A DNA stretch of 64,000 bases, taken from assembly GCA_903822185.1 (NCBI GenBank), contig CAIJOA010000039.1, positions 62,001 through 126,000 on the forward strand. Direction: 5' to 3'. The notes under the pieces are model-generated. The model had not been told where the DNA came from and did no database searches. It saw nothing but the letters and a program-made list of their open reading frames with translations. The stretch is from an uncultured Rhodospirillales bacterium (GTDB lineage: Bacteria > Pseudomonadota > Alphaproteobacteria > ATCC43930 > CGMCC-115725). Position numbers and translations under genes: made by a program. This document shows, one piece after another, positions 1-8,153 of this stretch (its first letter is position 1; each line of letters opens with the position of its first letter).

Positions 1-1
1 C

Positions 2-31
2 CGCTTGTTCGACCTGCTCGTCGATCATTGA
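2..31 (+). CDS. C-terminal end of an upstream gene (partial)
   Basis: The first bases read in frame as the last nine codons of a plus-strand gene (R-L-F-D-L-L-V-D-H then TGA). Its end lies 13 bases before the stop of the convergent VOC gene, which would be a normal tight convergent arrangement. The fragment is too short to identify, and chance openness cannot be excluded. Confidence 0.3.
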   Translation, partial: RLFDLLVDH

Positions 32-44
32 GCCCCGGCCAACG

Positions 45-980
45 TCAGGATGCGTCGCGGCTTGCCGCAATCGGTGCGCCCGCCAGCTTCGCGTCCTTCG
101 GCACGTTGAACGTCCATTCCGAGAAGATTCCCGGCGTCAATTGATGAGTCCGCGCGCGCCATTTTTCAGTGACGACATCCTCGTCGGCAGCATATTCGGC
201 GGCCCCGCCCAGTGGGCATTTGAAGTACCAGAAACAGGCCGACGAGATATAGTGTCGCCCGGGCCCCGCCTGGCTTTCCCAGCCCCGGCCCACGATGTAC
301 TGACCGCCGCCGATGACCTCATGGACGTCGCGGACCTTGAAGGCGATGTGATTGAAATGGGTCTGGCCGTCCTGGGTGTTGAGCAGGAACAGATGATGGT
401 GGTTGCCCGCCGGCGATCCTCGCAGGAACGCCGCACGCCCTTCATATCGGTCGGACACGCGGAAACCCAGCCGCTTCATGTAGAAACGCTCGGCCGCCTT
501 GAGATCGGGCACGCCGATGACGACATGGCTGATCTCTTGCGGGGTCGCGCGCGTGTAATAGGTCGTCGGCTTGTCGATGCGCGCCGGCGCGCCGGGGACG
601 TTGAACAGCAGCGGTTGCGCCTTGATCTTCTTGCGCCGGCTGATGCGGAACGCGATGGCGATGCCGAAATCGTCGGTCGTGTGCAGCGTGCCGTCGCGGT
701 CGGTGACGATCGTGCGGTCGCGCCCCAACTCCTTGGCGATATCGGCCAGCGCGCGCTTGGTATCGACGCCCCAGAGAATTTCGCGCAAGGTCGATCCCGG
801 CTCGAACGCCGGCGGCAAGCCAGCGTCATCGGCCGGACGAATACGCACCTCGGAATCGTTGGCACAACGATAGTCGTTGCTCTTACCGACGCGCTTCACG
901 CCCCAATCGTCGAGGAAGCGTTTGGCGGCGTCCATATCCGTGACGCCGAACGTCACCGCATCGATTCCGGTGATGGTCAT
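45..980 (-). CDS. VOC-superfamily extradiol (catechol 2,3-) dioxygenase-like protein
   Basis: This 311-residue protein has two vicinal-oxygen-chelate modules (about residues 1-115 and 145-270), the size and layout of type I extradiol dioxygenases such as BphC and HsaC. The C-terminal module keeps a plausible 2-His-1-carboxylate iron site: H152 (SHVVIGV), H211 (FNHIAFKV) and E262 (GGAAEYA), close to the H146/H210/E260 spacing known for BphC. Second-shell candidates H195 and H243 are also present. It probably cleaves a catecholic ring at the meta position; the substrate is not readable. It is divergent from an HsaA-like flavin hydroxylase only 56 bases away, which fits a hydroxylate-then-cleave pair. 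A non-oxygenase VOC enzyme remains possible because the N-terminal module is degenerate, as in true family members. Confidence 0.75.
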   Translation of the reverse strand: MTITGIDAVTFGVTDMDAAKRFLDDWGVKRVGKSNDYRCANDSEVRIRPADDAGLPPAFEPGSTLREILWGVDTKRALADIAKELGRDRTIVTDRDGTLHTTDDFGIAIAFRISRRKKIKAQPLLFNVPGAPARIDKPTTYYTRATPQEISHVVIGVPDLKAAERFYMKRLGFRVSDRYEGRAAFLRGSPAGNHHHLFLLNTQDGQTHFNHIAFKVRDVHEVIGGGQYIVGRGWESQAGPGRHYISSACFWYFKCPLGGAAEYAADEDVVTEKWRARTHQLTPGIFSEWTFNVPKDAKLAGAPIAASRDAS

Positions 981-1036
981 ATCGCTTCGCTCCCAACCTC
1001 AATCATCCCGCAACCTTACCCGTCGAGCTTTTGCTG

Positions 1037-2221
1037 ATGCAACCCGCCATCCCATCCGTCGATGACCTGATCGCCCGCGCCCGTGATCTTCTGCCGACCA
1101 TCCGCCAGCGCGCCGCGCAGACCGAAGCCAACCGCCGCGTCAGCAAGGAAACCGGCGACGCCTTCGCCGAGGCTGGCTTCTTCCGCGTGTTGCAGCCCAA
1201 ACGTTTCGGCGGTTACGAGCTGCCGTTCGGCACGCATATGAAGATCGCCGCCGAGATCGGTAAGGGCTGCGCCTCGACCGCCTGGGTCGGCAGCGTCATC
1301 GCGGTTCATTCCTGGATCGTCGGCATGTTCCCGCCCGAGGCGCAGGAAGAAGTCTGGGGCACGAACAGCGCCGCGCTGATCGGCACGTCATTCTTGCCCG
1401 CCGGCGTCAAGGTCGAGCGCGTCGCCAACGGCGTCATCGTTTCAGGCCGGTGGAAATTCTCGAGCGGCATCGATCTCTGCCAATGGACGATTCCGTTGAT
1501 CGAACTGCCGGCGAAGGAACCCGGCGGTCAGAGCGAGTTGGGCCTCGCGCTGATCCCGTTGGCCGACTGCAAGATCGAAGACACCTGGTACGTCTCTGGC
1601 CTCGCCGGCACCGGCAGCAACGATTTCGTCGTCGAAAACCTGTTCGTGCCCGAACATCGCCTGATCGCGATCAGTTCGCTCAAAGGCGGCAAGACTCCGG
1701 GTTCGGCCATCAATGACGGCCCGTTCTATCAATTGCCGCTATGGACCTTCTTCCCCTACGCGCTGATCGGCGCGGCGTTGGGCGCCACCAAAGGCGCGGT
1801 CGAACAGGTCGTCGAAGGTCTGTCCAATCGCAAAGCCATCTCGCAGATCAAGATCGCCGAGCAGCAAAGCGTGCAGCTTCGTATCGCCCGCGCCTCGGCG
1901 CAGGTCAATGCCGCCGAAGCACTGCTTCTGCAGGACCTGCAAGAGGTCAATCGCTGCGCCGAGGCCGGCCGTATTCCCGACCTCACCGAGCGGCTGCGCT
2001 ATCGCCTCAACCTGAGCTTCGCGGTCGAATTGTGCGGCCAGGCCGTCGATACAATCTTCCCGCTGTTGGGCGGGCGCGGCCTCGTCACGACCGATCCGGT
2101 GCAACGCGCCTGGCGCGACGTGCATGCCGTGCAGCAGCATATCGCGCTGGTCTGGGACGTGACCGCCGGCCTTTACGGTTCGGTGAAGCTCGGCTTCCCC
2201 TGCGCGGACGCAAAAATCTAA
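1037..2221 (+). CDS. HsaA/HpaB-like flavin-dependent aromatic monooxygenase (acyl-CoA dehydrogenase fold)
   Basis: The 394-residue protein has the acyl-CoA dehydrogenase fold used by two-component group D flavin monooxygenases (3-HSA hydroxylase HsaA, DszC). It has an N-terminal helical domain with the segment FRVLQPKRFGGYE, a middle beta domain containing SGRWKFSSGID, and a C-terminal four-helix domain ending in LLGGRGLVTTDPVQRAWRDV. The acyl-CoA dehydrogenase catalytic Glu region (YEGT-like) is absent, as expected for an oxygenase. Such enzymes take reduced flavin from a separate reductase, which is not encoded in this window. ATG at 1037 is preferred to the in-frame TTG at 1031; neither has a clear Shine-Dalgarno. 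Divergence from the extradiol dioxygenase suggests ortho-hydroxylation of a phenol followed by meta cleavage. Confidence 0.75.
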   Translation: MQPAIPSVDDLIARARDLLPTIRQRAAQTEANRRVSKETGDAFAEAGFFRVLQPKRFGGYELPFGTHMKIAAEIGKGCASTAWVGSVIAVHSWIVGMFPPEAQEEVWGTNSAALIGTSFLPAGVKVERVANGVIVSGRWKFSSGIDLCQWTIPLIELPAKEPGGQSELGLALIPLADCKIEDTWYVSGLAGTGSNDFVVENLFVPEHRLIAISSLKGGKTPGSAINDGPFYQLPLWTFFPYALIGAALGATKGAVEQVVEGLSNRKAISQIKIAEQQSVQLRIARASAQVNAAEALLLQDLQEVNRCAEAGRIPDLTERLRYRLNLSFAVELCGQAVDTIFPLLGGRGLVTTDPVQRAWRDVHAVQQHIALVWDVTAGLYGSVKLGFPCADAKI

Positions 2222-2235
2222 ATGATCTACTCAAA

Positions 2236-2313
2236 CGTCATTGCGAGCGTAGCGAAGCAATCCAGTCTAGATACGCACTGGATTGCTTCGTCGCTGCGCT
2301 CCTCGCAATAACG
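2236..2313. repeat. 78-bp palindromic intergenic repeat, CGTCATTGCGAG family
   Basis: Outer arms CGTCATTGCGAG and CTCGCAATAACG flank inner arms GAAGCAATCCAGT and ACTGGATTGCTTC around a short variable centre. The same element recurs at 21971-22048. It lies between two plus-strand genes and could fold into one long RNA hairpin. No transposase or target duplication is visible, so it is a REP/MITE-like repeat rather than an insertion sequence. Confidence 0.85.
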
Positions 2314-2355
2314 TAATTTTAATCCACAAAATCCTGAGACGATGGGAGAATAAAA

Positions 2356-4068
2356 ATGACTTCGGGCAAGTATGAAATGATCGTCGAGAACGACGTTGCC
2401 GTCACGATGCGCGACGGTGCAGTCCTGCGCGCCAACGTGTTCCGGCCCAAGGCGGACGGGAAGTTTCCGATCCTGATGTCGTTCGGTCCTTACGGTAAGG
2501 ACGTGCCGTTGAAGGAGATGATGGCCGAGGCTTGGACGACGCTCGAAAATCATTATCCCGAAATCCTCGAAGCCTCGTCCTGCAAGCATCTCGTGTTCGA
2601 GACGGCGGACCCGGAATGTTTCGTGCCCGACGGCTACATCGTCGTCAAAGTCGATTCACGCGGCGCCGGCAAATCGCCGGGCAAGTTGTCGCCGAATTCG
2701 CCCGAAGAATTCCGCGATTTCTATGATGCTATCGAATGGGCCGGCGTGCAGCCCTGGAGCAGCGGCAAGGTCGGCCTTCTCGGCATTTCCTATTACGCGG
2801 CCGGGCAATGGAGCGTCGCGGCGATGAAGCCGCCGCATCTCGCCGCGCTGCTGCCGTGGCAAGGTACCTACGATTTCTACCGCGACCGCACCCGCGCCGA
2901 CGGCATCTATGCCTCGGGATTCTTGGGGCGCTGGTGGCTCAATTCGGTGCTGCGCAATCAGCACGGCAACGCGAAGTCGCCCTACCATGATCTCTATACG
3001 GGCGGCAAAACCACCGGCCCCGAAGAACTCAGCGATGCGGAGCTTGAGGCCAATCGCGTCGATTATGTCGGCGACTTGTTGAAGCATCCGCTGAACGACG
3101 AATGGTATCAATCGCGCACGCCCGACGTGCGCAAGATCGATACGCCGACGCTGGTCGTCGCCAACTGGGGCGGCCTCGGCCTCCATCTGCGCGGCACGAT
3201 CGGCGGCTTCGTCAATATCGCGTCGAAGGAAAAATGGCTGAAGATTCAAGGTGGGTCGTATTTCCACACCTTCCTGCAGCCGCAGAACGTTGCGCTGCAA
3301 AAACGGTTCTTCGACAAGTATCTCAAAGGCATCGACAACGGCTGGGAAAAAGAACCGAAGATCGAAGTCCAGGTCCGCGCACCGGGCGACAAGATCAAAC
3401 GCGTCGCGCAAAGCACGAGCTGGCCGTTGGCCGAAGCGAAGCACGTCAAATTCTACCTCGATGCCGAGAAGAAGACGCTTGCCCCCAATGCGGCGCCCGC
3501 AAACGCTGCGAAGGCCGACTATCAGTCGATGACGCAGGGTGTGAACTTCACCACCGCCCCGTTCGAGAAAGATACCGAGATCGTCGGCCCGGTGATGCTC
3601 AAACTGTTCGTCTCGTCGGCAACGACCGACATGGACATCTTCGCGACGGTCTGCGCTTTCGATCCCGACGGCAAGGAAATGACCTTTATCGGCGCACCGG
3701 AACCTTTCTGCCCGGTCACGCAAGGCTGGCTGCGCGTCTCGCAACGCAAGGTCGATCCGGCTCGTTCCAACGATCACTTCCCCTATCATCCTCACGATGA
3801 GAAGCAGCCGCTGATCCCGAACGACATCTATGAAGTCGAAGTCGAAGTCTGGCCGATGGGCCTGAATTTACCCAAGGGCTCGACCTTGAAGCTGATCGTC
3901 TCCGGCATCGATTTCGAGCGGCCGGGTTCCAAGCCCCCCTTCCAGGGCGTCGCTTGGTTCACCCACAACGACCATACCGATCGCCCGCCGGCGATCTTCA
4001 ACACCACCAACACGATCCATACCGGCGGCGACGAGAAATCCTATCTGCTGCTGCCGGTCATGTCGTAA
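2356..4068 (+). CDS. CocE/NonD family (S15) esterase or acylase
   Basis: This 570-residue alpha/beta hydrolase belongs to the X-Pro dipeptidyl-peptidase/cocaine esterase group. The nucleophile elbow GISYYAAG places the serine at residue 145, in the usual S15 context after a W-x-x-G-K-V-G-L-L strand. The C-terminal third (from about residue 390, GPVMLKLFVSSATTDMD) is the jelly-roll domain typical of CocE. It probably hydrolyses an ester or amide linkage of a small xenobiotic or natural product; the substrate cannot be read. The start follows GGGAGAATAAAA. No signal peptide is visible, so it is likely cytoplasmic. It ends at a strong bidirectional hairpin shared with the convergent HCHL gene. 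Confidence 0.85.
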   Translation: MTSGKYEMIVENDVAVTMRDGAVLRANVFRPKADGKFPILMSFGPYGKDVPLKEMMAEAWTTLENHYPEILEASSCKHLVFETADPECFVPDGYIVVKVDSRGAGKSPGKLSPNSPEEFRDFYDAIEWAGVQPWSSGKVGLLGISYYAAGQWSVAAMKPPHLAALLPWQGTYDFYRDRTRADGIYASGFLGRWWLNSVLRNQHGNAKSPYHDLYTGGKTTGPEELSDAELEANRVDYVGDLLKHPLNDEWYQSRTPDVRKIDTPTLVVANWGGLGLHLRGTIGGFVNIASKEKWLKIQGGSYFHTFLQPQNVALQKRFFDKYLKGIDNGWEKEPKIEVQVRAPGDKIKRVAQSTSWPLAEAKHVKFYLDAEKKTLAPNAAPANAAKADYQSMTQGVNFTTAPFEKDTEIVGPVMLKLFVSSATTDMDIFATVCAFDPDGKEMTFIGAPEPFCPVTQGWLRVSQRKVDPARSNDHFPYHPHDEKQPLIPNDIYEVEVEVWPMGLNLPKGSTLKLIVSGIDFERPGSKPPFQGVAWFTHNDHTDRPPAIFNTTNTIHTGGDEKSYLLLPVMS

Positions 4069-4090
4069 CGGCGTAGCGCACACAAAAGGA

Positions 4091-4125
4091 AGGGCGGCAC
4101 CCCGCATGGGATGCCGCCCTTTTTG
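4091..4125. terminator. Bidirectional rho-independent terminator
   Basis: Arms AGGGCGGCA-C-CCC and GGG-A-TGCCGCCCT pair around a GCAT loop, followed by TTTTT on the plus strand and preceded by AAAAGG (CCTTTT on the minus strand). It sits between the convergent CocE and HCHL genes and can serve both. Confidence 0.9.
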
Positions 4126-4146
4126 TTTGCGATCGTATAGGCCGAC

Positions 4147-4980
4147 TTACTTGTCGCGCTTGTACTCGCCGAGACCCGGACGATATTCCTTGTCGTCGAG
4201 GAACTTCTTCATGCCCTCCGCACGGCCCTTCTCGGGATCGACGACACGGAGCTGATCGCTCTTAGCGCTGAGATATTCGGCGGATTCATCCCAGCTCATC
4301 TCATCGACGTATTTGAACGCGATCTTCGCCTGACGCACGGCGGTCGGGTTCTTCTTCAAAAGCGACTGCGCCACGGCACGGGTGCGCTCGCGAAGCTGCG
4401 CCTTCGGCACCGATTCCGTGACGACGCCGAGTTCGGCAGCTTTCTTACCATCGAAGGTTTCGCCGCTCATGATGTAATAGAGCGCCTTACGGTAATTCAT
4501 GATCACCGACAAAACCTTCGAGACGTTGCCGCCGGGGATGATGCCCCAGTTCACTTCGGAAACGCCGAAGGTGGCTTCGTCGGCGGCAATGGCGATATCG
4601 CAAGCCGCCATCGGGGTGAAGGCACCGCCGAAACACCAGCCATTGACCATCGCGATGGTCGGCTTGAAATAGGTCAGCAACCGGCGCCACTGCCACGTCG
4701 CGGCAGTGCGATAGACCTGCATGCGCTTGGCCTGCGGCCCGTCGTCTGTCGCGCGGAAATATTCGCGTAGATCCATACCCGCCGAGAAAGCCTCGCCCGC
4801 GCCAGTCAGGACGATGACGCCGCAGCGTTCGTCGGTTTCGAGCGCATCGAGCGTCAGCAGCATTTCGCTGTTGAGGTCGGGGCTCATGGCATTGCGCTTT
4901 TCCGGGCGGTTCAACGTGACCCAGGCGATGCCTTCATCGAATTCGACCAGGACGTTTTTGCCCCACGGATCGGACGACAT
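4147..4980 (-). CDS. p-Hydroxycinnamoyl-CoA hydratase/lyase (HCHL)-like crotonase, paralogue 1
   Basis: The 277-residue crotonase is collinear with Pseudomonas HCHL (276 residues), which hydrates feruloyl- or coumaroyl-CoA and cleaves it to a benzaldehyde and acetyl-CoA. Shared blocks include LNRPEKRNAMSP, LTGAGEAFSAGMD, KPTIAMVNGWCFGG and SEVNWGIIPGGN. The catalytic Glu143 and Trp146 of HCHL correspond to E142 and W145. The phenol-binding Tyr75 is kept (Y74), but Tyr239 is replaced by S238 and Ser123 by T122. The chemistry is likely kept with an altered acyl group; plain hydratase activity is the alternative. The gene lies 33 bases downstream of the paired acyl-CoA dehydrogenase genes on the same strand, suggesting dehydrogenation followed by hydration or cleavage. 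Confidence 0.8.
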   Translation of the reverse strand: MSSDPWGKNVLVEFDEGIAWVTLNRPEKRNAMSPDLNSEMLLTLDALETDERCGVIVLTGAGEAFSAGMDLREYFRATDDGPQAKRMQVYRTAATWQWRRLLTYFKPTIAMVNGWCFGGAFTPMAACDIAIAADEATFGVSEVNWGIIPGGNVSKVLSVIMNYRKALYYIMSGETFDGKKAAELGVVTESVPKAQLRERTRAVAQSLLKKNPTAVRQAKIAFKYVDEMSWDESAEYLSAKSDQLRVVDPEKGRAEGMKKFLDDKEYRPGLGEYKRDK

Positions 4981-5013
4981 GATTTTTACTCTCTCTTGCT
5001 GTTGAAAGGTTGT

Positions 5014-6087
5014 TCAGAAATCTTGAAGACGCTGCCGCTCGGCATGAAGCTGCTTGCGGCAAGACATCGCATCGCCACCGGCAACCGACAAAGCCATGGC
5101 GCGGCGGAAGAACAGGCTCATATCATGCTCGGCGGTATAGCCCATCGCACCGTGCATCTGCACACATTCCTTGACGGTCTGCATCGCGCTGTCCGAGATG
5201 TAAGACTTCGCCACCAGCGCCGCGATCGGACGACGTGGCCCGACCGCGCGGCAGGATTCATGAAGCAGCGCCCGGCTAGTATGGAGCAGCATCGACAGTG
5301 ATGCGGCGCGATGCTGCAACGCCTGGAAGGTGCCGATCGGCACGCCGAATTGCTTGCGGTCCTTCATATATTGAACCGTCATCTCGAGCGCCGCGTCCAT
5401 CAACCCGGTGAGCATCGCCGCATAGCCACGCCGCGTGAGATCGCGCGCTTCGGCGAAGGCTTCTTCGGCGACTGCCCCTGTCGCCAGCACCGGCAGATTC
5501 GACAGATCGACACCGATGAAACGCAGCCGTGTCAGCGCGCCGCCATCGACCGTCGGCTGGTTTTCCAGCGACAGCCCGGTTGTGTCGTGGGCGACCACAA
5601 CGGCTTTGATCGTCCCACCGACATCGACCGGCACGAGGAAGACATCGCCGGCATAAGCTTCGGAGAGAGACGCCGTGACGCCGTCGAGCTTGCCGGATTT
5701 CTCCGTCAACGCCGTCTCGACCGGGATGCAGATCGATGTCCCAGCGATCACAGCGGAGAGCAACGACGCGGCCGGCTTTCCGCAGCGCGCGAGAATGACC
5801 GAGGCGGCCAGCGCCGGAACCAGCGGCTCGGGCATCAGCCGCATACCGGCATGTTCGAGCAGCAGCATGATCTCGCGCACGCCAAGCCCGACACCGCCCT
5901 GCTCTTCCGGCACGGCCGCACCCAACCAACCGAATTCGGCCAGCTTCGCCCAGATGTCGCGATCGAGCGTCATCGGTGCCGACTGCACACGGCGAACGCG
6001 CTTCAGCCCGCCCGCCCCGTCGAGCAGATCGGCGATGCCATCGACGATGGGACGATCGCTGTCTTTGAGCTTAAGCATTGCCGCCAC
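5014..6087 (-). CDS. Acyl-CoA dehydrogenase, small/second subunit (PimD-like)
   Basis: This 357-residue acyl-CoA dehydrogenase-fold protein has a helical N-domain (WAKLAEFGWLGAAVPEEQGG), a shortened beta domain and a C-domain with YMKDRKQFGVPIGTFQALQHRAA. The usual C-terminal YEGT catalytic segment is absent. Divergent, catalytically incomplete subunits paired with a complete partner are known in heteromeric enzymes such as PimC/PimD and FadE28/FadE29. Its start overlaps the stop of the next upstream subunit by 17 bases, supporting co-translation and complex formation. It is probably FAD-bound and oxidises the acyl chain of a side-chain or ring-derived CoA ester. Confidence 0.75.
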   Translation of the reverse strand: MAAMLKLKDSDRPIVDGIADLLDGAGGLKRVRRVQSAPMTLDRDIWAKLAEFGWLGAAVPEEQGGVGLGVREIMLLLEHAGMRLMPEPLVPALAASVILARCGKPAASLLSAVIAGTSICIPVETALTEKSGKLDGVTASLSEAYAGDVFLVPVDVGGTIKAVVVAHDTTGLSLENQPTVDGGALTRLRFIGVDLSNLPVLATGAVAEEAFAEARDLTRRGYAAMLTGLMDAALEMTVQYMKDRKQFGVPIGTFQALQHRAASLSMLLHTSRALLHESCRAVGPRRPIAALVAKSYISDSAMQTVKECVQMHGAMGYTAEHDMSLFFRRAMALSVAGGDAMSCRKQLHAERQRLQDF

Positions 6088-7243
6088 CGCTGCCCGGACG
6101 TGTCAAACCAAGCCCGCGCATCGCGATGATGCCGCGTTGAATTTCGTTGGTGCCGCCGCGGATTGACAGACGGCGCGACTGCATGAACATGGTCGTGAAG
6201 TCGTGCGTCTTGTCGGCATCGGGCGAGCCTTGAAGCGCAGCATAAGGCCCGGCGACATCCAGCAAGACTTCAAGCACGAACTGCGTGACCTCGGAACCAA
6301 GAATCTTCAGCCGCGAACTGTCTTCGAATTCCGCCTCGCCCGCCGCCTGCGCTTCGAGCGCTTCGAGGAACGCGGATTCCAAGGCCATCACCTGGACTTC
6401 AGCCTGTACGATGCGATCGAGCATCCAGGGGTCTTGATCGGCGCCGAGATGTTTTGCCGCGACTTTCAGACGATGTAGCGCGCGCAGTGCATGAATCGGC
6501 GTGCCGGCGCGAATGCGTTCCTCGGCCAACAAGGCCGTGCCGACGGTCCAGCCCTCGCCGATCTTGCCGACGACATTGGTCAGCGGCACTTCGACATTAT
6601 CGAGAAAGACTTCGCAAAGTTCATCGTCGCCGGCGAGGGTGATGATGCCGCGCGGGGTAACGCCGGGCGTCTTCACATCGACCAGCACCAGCGTGATCGA
6701 ATCACGCGCCTTGGGATCGGTGCCGGTACGGACCAACAGATAAAGCCAATCAGCATGCTGCGCGCCCGTGGTCCAAATCTTGTGGCCGTTGATGACCATC
6801 TTGTCGCCGTCGATCACGCCCTTGGTGCGAAGGCTGCGCAGATCGGACCCGGCGCCGGGTTCGGAATAACCCTGTGCCCAGATCGCTTCACCGGTCTGCG
6901 CCTTTTTCAGATGCTGCGCTTTTTGCACGTCGGTACCGTATTTGATCAGGATCGGGCTGATATGGGTAAGGCCCTGCGAAGGCAATTCGGGTGCGCCGAT
7001 GCGGGCGAATTCCTCGATCATGATGACCTGCTGCAGCGGGGTCGCGTCGATCCCGCCATGGGTGCGCGGCCAATGCGGCGCAGCCCAGCCCTTTTCACCC
7101 AGCGCGCGGAACCAATCCTTCAGAACGGCAGGCACAAGACGCTGGCTGGTGTGGCGCAGTTCCTCGGGGAGATGGGCTTCGAGCCAGCTTCGCACGTCCG
7201 CGCGAAAGGCCGCCTCCGCCTGTGTTTCCTCCCGAAGCATCAT
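6071..7243 (-). CDS. Acyl-CoA dehydrogenase, large subunit (PimC-like)
   Basis: This 390-residue acyl-CoA dehydrogenase contains the FAD/substrate-binding blocks QGYSEPGAGSDL and KIWTTGAQHADW, and the C-terminal segment IRGGTNEIQRG in which the medium-chain-type catalytic Glu position is Gly. It overlaps the second subunit by 17 bases and probably forms a heterotetramer with it. The in-frame ATG at 7243 (MMLREETQ) is a better start than 7282, because the extra 13 residues are not family-like and no RBS precedes 7282. It is divergent from the SDR gene at 7368, and the 124-base space between them must hold both promoters; none is obvious by eye. Confidence 0.8.
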   Translation of the reverse strand: MMLREETQAEAAFRADVRSWLEAHLPEELRHTSQRLVPAVLKDWFRALGEKGWAAPHWPRTHGGIDATPLQQVIMIEEFARIGAPELPSQGLTHISPILIKYGTDVQKAQHLKKAQTGEAIWAQGYSEPGAGSDLRSLRTKGVIDGDKMVINGHKIWTTGAQHADWLYLLVRTGTDPKARDSITLVLVDVKTPGVTPRGIITLAGDDELCEVFLDNVEVPLTNVVGKIGEGWTVGTALLAEERIRAGTPIHALRALHRLKVAAKHLGADQDPWMLDRIVQAEVQVMALESAFLEALEAQAAGEAEFEDSSRLKILGSEVTQFVLEVLLDVAGPYAALQGSPDADKTHDFTTMFMQSRRLSIRGGTNEIQRGIIAMRGLGLTRPGSGGGNA

Positions 7244-7367
7244 TATTCCGATATTGGTTGAAGTCCGGCCGGACACTACCACGCGTTTTGGGCGAAATCA
7301 CCATTGATGGGCGGAAATCCCTTTGCTAACCGTCATGGACAGAACAAGACGATAGGGATGGAAACCA

Positions 7368-8153
7368 GTGGCGCTCGAACTCAATCTCAAAGGCAAAACC
7401 GTCCTCATCACAGGCGCATCGAAGGGCTTGGGCATGGCCGCTGCCAGGGGTTTCGCGTCGGAAGGCTGCAATCTGCGCCTCTCCTCCCGCGATGCCGGAA
7501 AGCTGGAAGCCAATGCCGCCGAATTGCACAATGCCTATGGTGTCGATGTCCGCATCTATCCACTCGATCTTTCGGTGCAGGCGGAACGCAATAAGCTGGT
7601 CGCGGCCAATCCCGACATCGATATTCTGATCAACAATGCCGGCCAGATCCCTGGTGGGCCGATCGAGGATGTCGATGAAGCGGCATGGCGCGCCGGCTGG
7701 GAATTGAAAGTCTATGGCTATATCAATTTCACCCGCGACTATCTGAAGATCATGCGCGAACGCGGTGGCGGCGTGATCCTCAACATGATCGGCGCGGCGG
7801 GCGAAAGCCTCGATTACGACTATGTCGCCGGCGGCGTCGGCAACGCCTCGCTGATGGCCTTCACCAAATCGATAGGGTCGCGCAGCATCGATTACGGCGT
7901 GCGTGTCGTCGGCATCAATCCCGGCCCGACCGATACCGACCGCATCGGCTTCCTGTCGCGCAAGAAAGCCAAAGAAATGTTCGGCGACGAGAACCGCTAC
8001 ACCGACTTCTTCGACAAATACCCGTTGAAGCGGCCGGCGACGACCGACGAGATCACCTCGGCGGTTCTGTTCCTGACCTCGGACCTGTCGTCCTACACCT
8101 CGGGCGAAATCCTGACCATCAATGCGGGTATGACCTATCGCCGCTATCGGTAA
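7368..8153 (+). CDS. SDR-family protein with non-canonical active site (GxxxN)
   Basis: This 261-residue Rossmann protein starts at GTG behind GATAGGGA. The cofactor motif TGASKGLG (residues 15-22) and the NNAG motif (89-92) are intact. The canonical YxxxK catalytic pair is replaced: the aligned segment is AGGVGNASLMAF, giving G155 and N159, with a tyrosine (Y152) three residues earlier. The paralogue at 39389-40171 has the same change, so this is a subfamily trait rather than a sequencing error. It may be a dehydrogenase using another base, or a non-redox or binding protein. Its stop codon directly abuts the stop of the convergent SBP array with no base between them. Confidence 0.8.
   Translation: MALELNLKGKTVLITGASKGLGMAAARGFASEGCNLRLSSRDAGKLEANAAELHNAYGVDVRIYPLDLSVQAERNKLVAANPDIDILINNAGQIPGGPIEDVDEAAWRAGWELKVYGYINFTRDYLKIMRERGGGVILNMIGAAGESLDYDYVAGGVGNASLMAFTKSIGSRSIDYGVRVVGINPGPTDTDRIGFLSRKKAKEMFGDENRYTDFFDKYPLKRPATTDEITSAVLFLTSDLSSYTSGEILTINAGMTYRRYR

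Noticed and set aside
2236-2313. Insertion sequence or attachment site
   Set aside because: No transposase, integrase or flanking target duplication is visible; the element is a small palindromic repeat.
2656-3795. 379-codon open frame antisense to the CocE-type gene
   Set aside because: No RBS, no family features, and the sense strand carries an intact S15 hydrolase.
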